A DNA stretch of 64,000 bases from Pilatotrama ljubarskyi. Lineage: Eukaryota; Basidiomycota; Agaricomycetes; Polyporales; Polyporaceae. The notes below the pieces were generated by a model that saw only the letters and a program-made list of their open reading frames with translations, was not told the origin of the DNA and ran no database searches. The stretch covers positions 355,413-419,412 of the forward strand of contig MU277678.1 of NCBI GenBank assembly GCA_022385805.1, read 5' to 3'. The position numbers were made by a program, and so were the translations under genes. This document shows positions 33,688 to 43,611 of the stretch, piece after piece; position 1 is the stretch's first letter, and every line of letters begins with the position of its first letter.

Positions 33688-34812
33688 CTCAAGTACAGGA
33701 AAAGCGCGGAGTTTTACAAGGACAAGGGGGCGATTTATGCCAAGATCCGTCGGCGGGATGGAGGAAAGGGAACGCAATGCACGGGAGTCGACGACCAGTC
33801 GCAGACCACGAAGGACAAGATCGCCATGCGCAGCTCAGTTATATACGCCAGAGAGGGAGGATCGGCACAGGCGGATTGCTGACCCCGAAGGATCATCCTG
33901 GCTTTGGGCGGATACCATCAGCGTGGCAGAGACAGCTGGTAGCAAGACGCAGAGCCCGAGCAGAACAAGTCTCAGCGCGCGGTAGTGAAACTGACTTGCA
34001 CGGGGATCATCGGTACAAATACCATCCGGAGTAAAGTGGATCCAGGACTGTACATTGCGAAGATTGTGGTACCAGAGAGTTGTCGTTAGGTGCAAACTGA
34101 ACAATCAACGAAGCCGCTCCGCATTTCGAGTTGAAGTCAGGACTCAGCAGAGGCTTTGATAGATAAGTACTCCCGAGACTGACCGACACAAGCGCCGAAG
34201 CCCACACTCTGCGTTCCTGCGAGAAAGCGTCGACTTGCGTGGATCATGGTGGGACAGTGCAAGAAGTGTCGCGGTGGCTGGCAACACGCCCGGTCACATT
34301 CACGTGTCTGTGGCGCAGGGGCGTCACATTATCGTCCTGCCAGTGTTTGCGCGGTTTCTTGGCAGTTGCATCCATCTCGCACACCTCTCTTCAGCACATC
34401 CGTCTATCCCCGTATGGCAGAACACTGGAAGCCAATACAATTACACAGTGATTCTGCAGGGCCTCTTTGTCGGACTATTGCGTCCGCTCTGCATGTGGGC
34501 CGAACGACAGCCATCGGAAGCCATCTCGGCCCAAGCTCATTGCTTCCCATACGTTGAGGCGACATGGGATCTGAGACTGACACTGGCCAAGTACGCCCAT
34601 TACCTATAAGGGCGGCTTACTACTGCACAGGGCTATTAGAAACCTTATAGATTGGCCGGCTGAGGGTGGCTGCCTGAATCCAGAATGGTGCGGTCAGCCT
34701 CCTTCCCCGCTCGCATCTCCCAGAATCGTGTACAGGTCTACACAGACGTCAAACTGTCCTACATTCACTGCTGCTATATTCTGCTCTGTCTTTGCTATCG
34801 CTTCGCACAATC
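33688..34812. other. Divergent intergenic region
   Basis: About 1.1 kb between the secreted-protein gene (-) and the Zn2Cys6 gene (+). Apart from the possible TATA box I see no exon chain or repeat. Confidence 0.45.
33839..33845 (-). promoter_or_regulatory. Possible TATA box of the secreted unknown gene
   Basis: TATATAA on the minus strand, 152 nt upstream of the start codon. Spacing is long but would leave a leader of ordinary length. Confidence 0.35.
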
Positions 34813-36857
34813 ATGGACGCAGCCAGCCGTCGCTCTGATCCCCTTCCCCCTAGTGTTCTAGCCGCCCTACGCGCCGCCTCTTCACCGAGGAAGTCCGCCC
34901 CTCACCCACAACGGGAACCAGAAGAGAGCATTGCCGTTAGTCCTGCGTTCTTGCGAGCCCTCGTGCAAGGGCATCAACAGCAGCCTCCCTGGCCGGTCGG
35001 CGACTCCTCCGCACCTATGGCACATCCACACGGCAGCATCCCCCAGTTACCACCAGGTGTCGTCGGCCAGCCCTACATGTATGCCGGGGCATCCGGTGTG
35101 ATGCCGGCATATCAAGTCCACCCTCAGCAGCTGCTGGCCCTTCAGCAACTGCAACTGGCTCAGCACGCCGCTCATCCTCCACCACCCCAGCACGCCGGCC
35201 ATCCCCCACAACCCCAGCACACGTACCAGCTGGTCCATCCGCCGATGGACGTTGACCCACCGAAGGACCCGTTCGTTTATGTGCAGCGTGAAGTTAGGGA
35301 GGCGACCGAACCCCCAGTGATGGAAGGGATCAAGAAGCGGGCGCTGTTCGTAGCAGATCCACTCACCGGTGGCCGTCTCCGGATTGCGCAGGCGTGCGAG
35401 CGGTGCAGGAAGAGAAAAACGAAGGTGTGTTGCCGGTCCCTAAGCGAAAACGAACGGTCCGCTCACTGAAAGCTATATGCGCAGTGCACTGGTGAAAAGC
35501 CTACCTGCAAGCGATGCGTCAAGCGTGGGTACGAATGCGAGTATGTCCTCGAACATCGGGCGAACAAGACCAAGAAAGCGGTCGCGGAACGAGAGAAAGC
35601 TGAGCGCGAGGCCGAGGAAGCTGAAGCTGCTGCTCAAAAACAGCCCAAGCTCATCGACTCAGCCGCAATGCCGATTTGTCCCCCTCTGGTAGCTGCGCGC
35701 TCGTCGTCCTCTGGTTACTCGGTTGCTAGCGCTTCGTCTCTGCCGCCCCCTCTGATGACTGGCGGCCTCCACGGCCAGCACCTGCGCCCTTTTGCGGCTT
35801 TCTCTCCTTCTCCTTCGCCTGGGTACTATGGTGGCTCCCTTGCTTCTGTCCCTGCGCTCCCTACTCCAACTATCATGATCGACGGCCGGCCCCTCGGTCC
35901 TATTGAGATGCTTTCTCTGGCTCAGGCTCAGGGCTCCGCCGACATCCCTCCCTCTCTGAGTCGCACTGGTACCCAGCCTAAGCATCCGTCTCCTGTGACC
36001 TCCGAACGCGAACTGTTGGCCATGTCTCGATCCAGTTCTGCTATGTCCGTTCAGTCCACCGAACTCCCGGCTGGTCCTGCCGCATCGACGTCTTGTCAGG
36101 CGTGCCTCGCAGAATTGGCTGACTGTCTCGCATGCGCCTCCGAGAGCCACGAGTTGCAGTAAGTCCATCCGACCTGCAGCGACTGTCTAGAGCCGCCAGT
36201 GCTAGCGATATCGCTTGCATCCCATACTGAACGCTCTCTCTACGCAGTAGTCAGAGGCAACATCTCCAGCAGCAACATGCCGATATCCAGCGGTCTCGCT
36301 CTATGCCTGAAGTCATCGACCTGAGGACCCCTCGTCTAGCGCCTCCCTCGCCACCGCCTCAAGTCAAACAGCACCTCATCGACGTTCTCACCAAAGTGCT
36401 CGCGCAGAAGGAGGCGGGAAGGGCTGCTGCCGCGGCGTTGGCCCCGTCGTCAGACGAAGCTCTTGCTGCGCCGACGCCGACGCCAACCCCGCTCGCAGTC
36501 CCGCCCCTCCTGGCCCACGGCGCCTCCTCGTCTTCCTCCGGCTCGGGCTCGGAGATGGGCTCGGGCATGCAGACTCCCCAGGACTACTTCGCGTATCCGG
36601 CGTACGACATACCGAGTCCGAGCATCCTCTCGCCGGCGGTGCATCATGGTAGCGCGGGCGTCATGAAGACGTCGGAGAGCATGGCGATGGCGGGCATTGG
36701 GCAGGGTATGCCGATGGCATACTTACCGTCGCCAGGATATATGCCCCAGGAACCAAGCTATCCCAGGGATGGCGAGGGCGGTTTGCGTTTCAGCGATTAT
36801 TTCCACTCTTTCGAGGCTTCGGACTCGGAGTCCATGCAGTCCATTCAGGAGTACTAG
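34813..36857 (+). CDS. Zn2Cys6 transcription factor
   Basis: Nuclear fungal transcription factor. A long N-terminus (about 200 residues) rich in Pro, Gln and His, with HPQQLLALQQLQLAQH, precedes the zinc cluster: AQACERCRKRKTK is joined across an intron to CTGEKPTCKRCVKRGYECEY, giving C-x2-C-x6-C-x6-C-x2-C-x6-C. A basic/charged coiled-coil-like stretch (KAVAEREKAEREAEEAEAAA) follows, then a Ser/Pro-rich region with CQACLAELADCLACA, and a C-terminal tail ending HSFEASDSESMQSIQEY. The central cluster is unusual, as most such proteins carry it at the N-terminus. No fungal-specific transcription factor domain was seen. Start 34813 is the first ATG fitting the frame. Two introns. Target genes unknown. 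Confidence 0.87.
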
Positions 36858-37236
36858 TAGTTGTCCGTATCCTCTGATGCTGTAATGCCGCTGTAGCTTT
36901 GTCGCCAAATTCGGATGTATTCTGGTAGTATATATGTAGGTCGCGTCCGTCCTATAGGAGAACCCACAAGACTAGATGTTTGTAGCTGCAGATGGATGTC
37001 CGGCATGCCCGAATCCGGACCCACATGGACCCATGATGGGAGGTGAAGTCGTTACGTAATATCACCGGGAACAGCAAGAGCAGGAGGCAAGAGATCGGGT
37101 TCCTTTGACAGGCCCAGCGAGTCTCTCTGCCACCGTTCGCAGCACTTATACTCAGCTTTTCTGCTCGACATGTTTACCCCGTCCTCTGCATCAGCCTGTC
37201 ATCGCCCTGCTCGCTGTCCTTGCCGCCGCCCCAGCC
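36858..37236. other. Intergenic between Zn2Cys6 and wc-2 genes
   Basis: About 380 bp spacer; carries the 3' end of the Zn2Cys6 gene and the promoter of wc-2. No specific site identified. Confidence 0.45.
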
Positions 37237-38432
37237 ATGTCAGCGTCGTCCTCGTCGTTGCCCGCAGCGTTGCCCGATGGCGGAGCTCAGGCACAGCAGC
37301 AGCAGGGCCCACCTAGTCCGGTGAAGGAGATACCGGTGTTCGAGTTCACGAAGCGAAAACGTTGGGCGGACCTGCTTATCACCGAGCTCAACGACACCAT
37401 CATCCTCGTCCTCTCCGAAACTTGCCAGGTGTGGTACTGCGGGAGTGCGGTCACGGAGATGCTTGGCTGGCGAGACGATGAGCTCGTCGACGGGGACCTG
37501 GTCGACCTCATGAACGGTACGTCCCCTCTTGACAAGACGGTCAACGCGCCTCTCATGGTACGGTAGCGGACGACCGCGCCCACTTCCGGAGTGCGTTCTC
37601 CGAGAGCGTGCGCTCGAAGACGGAGATGCTCGTATACGCCCGCCTGCAGTGCAAGAACGAGTTCTTCGTCGCGAGCGACTACACGTCCGCCCCGCGCGAG
37701 GTGCTCTTCGAGATACGCGGCCGGCCGCACTTCCTCCCGGACACGGACGAGTTCAAGTGCTACTTCGCCATGGCGCAGCCGTACCCGAGCCGCAATACTG
37801 CCATGTACGTCCGCGTTCCCTCCCTATCTAAGCTCGCGCGCGCTCCGCGTCCGTTACGTACTATCGCGAGAACTGATTGCCCGCGCCTCTCAGGCTGAAT
37901 ACGTTCCTCGAACTCAAGATGGAGAACGAGCGGCTGCAGCAACGCGTGGCGCAGCTCCGGGCCCAGTCGCAGGCCCTCGACGTCGCAGGCGACAGCTTCT
38001 TTACGACGTCCGAGAGCTTCGGTGCCACGGATGGGTCGCGCGCGGGCTTCGACTTGGGAGCGACACCTTTGGGACCTGATGCCGACGAGGATGGCCCCAG
38101 GAAGAAGGTGCGTGTACGTCCAGGATGCTCTCTGGAGACGCGCCTGAGTGTGCGTGACGTGTAGGCCAAGAGGATCGCCGCAGAGCAGCACGTCTGTGTT
38201 ACGTGCGGACGGACAGACTCGCCAGAATGGCGGAAGGTACGGCTTCCTCCGCCGTGTACTCGTTGGGCGGCGTTTGCTCATAGCGCTCGATGCGCAGGGA
38301 CCCCAAGGCCCGAAGACCTTGTGTAACGCATGCGGGCTGAGATGGGCGAAAAAGGCACGCAAGAACGGGGAGATGGAAGGAGACTCGGGCGAGGCCACTG
38401 CCGCTCAGGGAAGTGGTTCGGGCGTCTTCTGA
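37237..38432 (+). CDS. wc-2: White Collar-2 homologue (PAS + GATA zinc finger)
   Basis: Partner of the blue-light receptor WC-1 in the white-collar transcription complex. A short Ser/Ala/Gln-rich N-terminus is followed by a PAS domain: [80 protein letters not shown] and [17 protein letters not shown] coiled helix ([20 protein letters not shown]) leads to the C-terminal finger [37 protein letters not shown], split by an intron. The C-x2-C...C-x2-C spacing is the white-collar type. The PAS lacks a flavin-binding LOV motif, as in known WC-2 proteins. About 330 residues, typical for basidiomycete WC-2. Four or five short introns. Confidence 0.92.
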
Positions 38433-38727
38433 TTCTGTGCATGTTTCTTGTCGTCCGCTCTTGTAGTATACAGCCATAGTCTGCGAACGCCGCACATACG
38501 GGCCTCTGCCGGGACTCCCCCCTGCCTCCGTGCGGGCGCTCAACGTTACGTAGCCGTCCTGGCCTTGCCTCCTTGAACTCTGACGCCCGCTGAACACAGC
38601 TTGTCCCTTGTCTCTCCGACCGGTATGCATCAGTACAACGCTGCGCCGGCTCGCCTCTTGGGCTTCGTACCTCTTGACACAGAACCTCCCCTGACTGAGC
38701 AACTTTACTGAGCCTGCTTGACCCATA

Positions 38728-40392
38728 ATGATCTCCCAGCTCCGCGTGCACGAGACGTCCCCGAGCCACTGGAAGTACATCTCGGAAGGCGGGTCGACGA
38801 TCGTCTTCTCGTACACGGGCCCGTCAAACCCTAGCTACAACGGGACCGCGCTGCGTCTCCGGAAGGCGCCTCTGCCTGCGAACGAGGACCCGGACCGCTA
38901 CCAGAAGCCCACGCTTGCCAGGGAGCCAACAGAGAAAGGCGACGAGGAACCTTCGGGCAAACAGCAAGAGGGAATAAGCAGATCCGAGGCGGAGGAACGC
39001 TACGAAGACAGCAAAAACGACAGCAAGCATGTAGACCTTGAATCGGATGACGACGACCAGGATGAAGGCTACGAGCCAGACGACCCGACGGTCGTCTTCC
39101 AGCGAGCCGTGATCTCGCGCCTCGTGCCTCCCGAGTACCTGCCGCGCCTCGAATCCGTGCACGTCGAGAAGCAGTGGCTCGAGCAGCTCGCCCAGCTCGT
39201 GGAGCCCCTCCGCCCCCTCGAGCGACGCGCGAAAGATAGGATCGACACCGCCAGGCGGAAGGCCGTCCTGGCGACGGATCTGGTCGGCGGAGAGGGGTGG
39301 TCGGTCGAGATCAAGGTGCGTCCCGCCTTCCTGTACTGCGCCCGGTGTGCATCCGTGTACTCATCCGCCCTCCTATCCTACTCTGTCTCCACCTGGACCC
39401 TCGATACTCGACCCTCGACATGCGATCCGCCACCCCTAGCCGAAATGGGGCTTCCTCCCCTCGCCGACGTACCTCTCGCCCGAGACGCGCGACATCAAGC
39501 TGCGCACGTGCCGCTTCTGCATGCACGCGCACCTGAAGAGCACGCAGGGCGAGGACGTCGCGCTCGGCTACTGCCCGCTCGACCTCTACTCGGGCGACGA
39601 GGACCGTATGCAGAAGGCGCTCGGCGCGCTCTGGGACGTGTGGGTCGGCAGCGGCGGCGCGGTCAACAACCTGCACGTGTTCGTGCACGGGAAGATGCTC
39701 AAGCCCACCGTGGACGTGCGTTCACGTACCCCGCTTTGCGACTGACGCACGCTTATGCTGATGTACAGCCCGCGTCCCTCGCCCCGCTCGCCGCCCAGCT
39801 CTTCCCCCCATCCGACTCGACCCCGCCCGAATCGCGCCCGCTCGACGAGATCCGCACCGCGTTCATCCGCACCGTCCAGCCCATCCTCCGGTCGCCCGTC
39901 CTCAGCCGGCTCTCGCACCTCCAACGGCGCCTCGACGCGCTCGACATCGAAGGGCTCGCGGCGCTCTGGGCGCACGTGCGCGGGCCCGGCGTGCCCTTCG
40001 GCGCCGAGCTGGCCGACCCGGACATCAGCGAGTGGGAGCGCTTCGTTGAAGCGTACGCCGCGCGCGAGCGCGATATCGGGGAGGACGCGGACGCGAAGCG
40101 CGGGGACCTGAGCACGTCAACCCTAGAGGAGCGCGCGCCGCCGACGGAGGCGGAGCTGCGCTTCCGCGTCATCGCCTACCTGCTCGCGGCGGCGTTCAAG
40201 GACTGCTCGGTCATCGTGCGCCTGCGGCCGCAGCTGACGGAGGGCGGTGTGGTGCGACAGGACGCGACAGTCACGATGATCGACTTGGACGTGAAGGGCG
40301 TGGATAGGCTGCGGAAGTGGGCGAAGCTCGACCGCGAGATCGTCGAGGCGTACCGCGGGGTCGAGCCGAGGAACTGTGTGGATAGTCACTAG
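38728..40392 (+). CDS. IPK1: Inositol-pentakisphosphate 2-kinase
   Basis: Makes phytate (InsP6) from InsP5 in the nucleus and cytosol. N-terminal lobe: HWKYISEGGSTIVFSYTG (nucleotide-binding Gly-rich segment) and LRLRKAP. A charged insert follows, then AVISRLVPPEYLPRLESVHV. EIK is joined over a 124-nt intron (39316-39439) to PKWGFLPSPTYLSPETRDIK, forming the EIKPKWGF signature, and next RTCRFCMHAHLKSTQG, the zinc-site region. The C-terminal lobe has YLLAAAFKDCSVIVRLRPQL and VTMIDLDVKGVDRLRKW, with MIDLD as the metal-binding motif. A second, 53-nt intron follows HGKMLKPTVD. Both introns together are 177 nt, so one long unspliced frame seems to continue, but it has the wrong sequence in between. 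The spliced protein is about 494 residues. Confidence 0.93.
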   Translation: MISQLRVHETSPSHWKYISEGGSTIVFSYTGPSNPSYNGTALRLRKAPLPANEDPDRYQKPTLAREPTEKGDEEPSGKQQEGISRSEAEERYEDSKNDSKHVDLESDDDDQDEGYEPDDPTVVFQRAVISRLVPPEYLPRLESVHVEKQWLEQLAQLVEPLRPLERRAKDRIDTARRKAVLATDLVGGEGWSVEIKVRPAFLYCARCASVYSSALLSYSVSTWTLDTRPSTCDPPPLAEMGLPPLADVPLARDARHQAAHVPLLHARAPEEHAGRGRRARLLPARPLLGRRGPYAEGARRALGRVGRQRRRGQQPARVRAREDAQAHRGRAFTYPALRLTHAYADVQPASLAPLAAQLFPPSDSTPPESRPLDEIRTAFIRTVQPILRSPVLSRLSHLQRRLDALDIEGLAALWAHVRGPGVPFGAELADPDISEWERFVEAYAARERDIGEDADAKRGDLSTSTLEERAPPTEAELRFRVIAYLLAAAFKDCSVIVRLRPQLTEGGVVRQDATVTMIDLDVKGVDRLRKWAKLDREIVEAYRGVEPRNCVDSH

Positions 40393-40942
40393 TGGGCCTC
40401 GAAAGCTGGCGATGATGTGAGGTAGATTCGGTGTTGTAACCTGTAGTGATCCCCGCGCTGGCTGCTGTGTTTCGTGGAGCTTAGCGGATGACAGGTCGCA
40501 GTCATGCTCATGCGCGATGCGAAACCACACGTTTTTCGCCGCTGCCATGATCCCGCTCAACGTCGCATGTGTCGGGAAGGGTTGGGAAGACCGAGTCTCA
40601 TATACATTTTTGAATAAAATTATGTCACTATGTATCGTTTGCAGGTGTGCGTGGGGGTCAATTGGGAAGGTTTTTTGTGTACAGAAAGGGAAGTGCGGGG
40701 TAAAAAGGGGGACAGGACTCGACGACGTGCGAGAGGGAGCGAGCGTGAGAGCGAGCACAGACGCAGAGAGAGAGCAACACTTGTCCCCAAGGAGGAATAG
40801 CCAAGACCGGATTGTAAGTTACATCTATGTGTGAGAAGTTGTCTAAGAGCAGCACTTTGCACCATGCCATGTCCATTCGTAGCCAAAGCGTAGAAACCAA
40901 AACGAGGACCCTGTGGGGAGCGACGACCGCGGGGCGCGACGT
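40393..40942. other. Intergenic, convergent 3' ends
   Basis: About 550 bp between the stops of IPK1 and the short-chain dehydrogenase. Includes a purine-rich GA stretch near 40730-40780. No gene seen. Confidence 0.45.
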
Positions 40943-42452
40943 TTAAATGATGCAGTAGCCACCGTCAACGCGAATTTCGGAGCCGGTCATGAATCGCGAC
41001 GCGTCGCTCGCGAGGAACACGATAGCGCCGGCAAGGTCCTCTGGCTCGCCCATCTACGATGTCAAATCAATGAGCGACGATTGACAGAAGCAGCGTCTAG
41101 ATGCACCCACCCGTCCCATCGGTGTGAGGGATTCCCATGTTTTCTGCGGGAACGCCACGGTATCAGCAGATAACCCTGCACGGGGAAGGCCAAGTACGCT
41201 ACCTTGAGCTCCTGGTCGTGCGCGAGGATGGTTCGCGTGAGCTTTGTGAGCATGTAGCCCGGGCTGGTGCGCGAAAAAGGAAAAAGATCAGCCACCGCTC
41301 AGCCAGACGATGATGACGTCATCATACCTGAGAGTGTTTACGCGCACGCCCTTCTTGGCCCACTCGACTGCCAAACTGGCCGCCATGTGCTTGACCGCTG
41401 CGAACGTCGAGTGCGTCGGTCAGCAGACGTCCCTGGCAGCGGGCGCGTAGATCGCAGCGGAATCATCAGACACGTACCAGCTTTAGCGGCGTTGTATGGC
41501 GTTTGGGGCTGGGGAATGTTGACAATCTGTTGTGGGGCATCACTTGTTAGCACCGACACTCTCGGGGGCACTGCGCGCACCACTCACGTTTGCCGACATA
41601 CTCCCGACCAACACGATGCTGCCTCCGCCCTGCGGGATCATGTTGCGCGCCGCCTCGCGCGCAGTGAAGAACGCGCCGTGGACGTTGATGTCATACAGAC
41701 GCTTTATCCGATCGAAGGGGTAGCTGCAAAAGTTCACGACGCGTCAGACGTCACCACGCGGCGAGAGGATGGGCTGCGAGATCCACGCACTCGAAGGCAG
41801 AGTAGTTCTCGACGATACCTGGCGGGTAAAGGCTTTGCAGTGAGGACGAGACCGGGAGCGGTGCGTGGGGCTATGACGCACCTGCTGACGCGACGACCGA
41901 GTCTACACGGCCGTAGGTGTCCATGACGCGCCTGAAGGCCTGCTGGACGGAGAGTTCGGAGGAGACGTCGCAGCCGACGCCGATGACACGGTAGTCGCTT
42001 GGGACCATTTCACTGTCAGCTTCACACCTTATCAGCATGTTGGCGGGGAGAGGGAGGAGAGAGAAGGGTCCTGACCGCATGCTGCCTTTACGAGCTCCTC
42101 CGCCGCGTGCTCTGCCTCGTCCTCCTTGAGGTCGACGATGGCGAGGGAGGTGCAGCCGGACTGTACGAAGGCGCGGCAGAACTCGTTACCGAGGCCGCGG
42201 GCGGCGCCGGTGACGACGGCGACCTGGAGAGGGGTGAGCGGGGGTGCGCGCGAGGGGGAGGCGGGAGAGCGCGCGGACCTTGTTGGCCATGGAGAAGTCG
42301 GGGAGGGTCTTGACGACGCGGGCCTTGGCTGCGATGGCATTGAGCTTTGCGAGGTCGCTGTTGTAGCGTGCGTGGAGTGCTGTGCGCGGGGGTGCGCGGA
42401 CGAGGGCGCGGGATGTAGAGGGGAGTGCGCGGGAGAGGAGCGAGGGGGCCAT
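40943..42452 (-). CDS. Mitochondrially targeted short-chain dehydrogenase (polyol/arabinitol dehydrogenase-like)
   Basis: NAD(P)-dependent oxidoreductase of the SDR family. Start [20 protein letters not shown], Arg/Ser-rich and without acids, resembles a matrix presequence. The Rossmann motif is [19 protein letters not shown] (TGxxxGxG). Then [79 protein letters not shown] (catalytic Ser), [20 protein letters not shown] (YxxxK), [35 protein letters not shown], and the terminal DGGYCII. Overall layout resembles D-arabinitol/sorbose-type dehydrogenases (Sou1-like), but the substrate is inference. Many short introns. The leader suggests a mitochondrial location. Confidence 0.86.
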
Positions 42453-43611
42453 CTGAGCGGGGGACGTGGTGGGGGTTGGTGGGAGAGGAGGGAGGGGCGA
42501 GGGAGAATTTATTGGTGGCGGGGGCCGGGAGAGGGCGGGGGGGCAGACTCTGAGCCAGTCTGCGGCGTCTGCGGTGCGTCTGGGCGACGAGGCGAGCAGT
42601 CGACTGGAGCAAGAGGAGAGCGAAGAGGAGCAGCGTACATAAGCCCTCCTCGCGTCCTCATTGGCTGCCCCGGTCCGACTCGCCGTGCGGGGCATCACCG
42701 TGCGCGGCCCAGGCCTCCTCTCTCCCCGTCTCGATCCTCCGCTCGTCCCCTCCCCCGCCGCGTCGAGGCCCTTCCCCAGACTCTTCCGCAGGCACCGCTG
42801 CATCCCCCCGGTCACACTCGCTCGCTCGCACCGTCAGCTTACGCTGTTTTGCATATCGACAATCATTATATATCGACGATCTCTCCGGGCCAGTAGTAGG
42901 ACGAACATACTTCCGTACGATAGACATCGCACAAACAGACACAGGCAGACGAGCTGATGATGATGATGAGTCGAAGCGAGACCGGACGCGAGACAGGAGG
43001 GGTCATATGGGAAACGAGCGTGGGGTATCCGAACGACAGACGAGACAGAACACAGGAGACCGATTCCGAGGCCCAGCAGCTAATGGGCGAGCAGAACAAA
43101 TAAACAACACTTCTAACATACGTAGCTCTGTGCGCGGACATAAACGTAAACATACGACGAAGGCGAAGAGGAAAGTGCAGTGAAAGGGAAGCGCGGACCG
43201 AACGGAACACGATCGGGTCAAACAACATCCGGCGGAGGAACGTCAGCCGGATCACAACACACTGCAAATGCGAAACGACGATGTCCTCTCCGCCAGGGAG
43301 CGCAGGGTTAATGAACTCGCGCGAGATTGCGGAGGGCTAGGCGGTACCGGGGAGACTGGGGGCGCGAGCGTGGTCGTGAGAGTGCGGGGCAGAATGCGGG
43401 GAAAAACATGGGGGACAGGGGAACGGGGAAGCGTTCAGGGAGACGTGAAGCCATGGCAGGGTGGGACCGTGGCGGCGGAAAGAGACGATGAGACGATGGC
43501 AGGGAAGAGAAATCCGGATCCGATCCGCAGGAGGCTTGACAGAACAGACGACGACATGCACAGCGACGGGAAGACGACACCGGCGGAGCGGAGGCGCAGC
43601 TGCGTTGCTGC
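42453..43611. other. Intergenic between SDR and kinesin genes
   Basis: About 1.16 kb: SDR promoter next to 42453 (very C-rich on the coding strand, G-runs on the plus strand), a (TGA)5 microsatellite at 42955-42969, and the kinesin 3' region. No coding exon identified. Confidence 0.45.

Noticed and set aside
38728..40392. Unspliced 554-codon reading of IPK1
   Set aside because: The middle of that frame is Arg/Ala-rich nonsense; splicing two introns (124 and 53 nt, sum divisible by 3) restores EIKPKWG and the CRFCMHAH motif.
42126..42896. A 256-codon plus-strand open frame
   Set aside because: Antisense to the SDR first exon and its C-rich leader; composed almost only of Gly, Arg, Glu and Pro from the G-rich tract.
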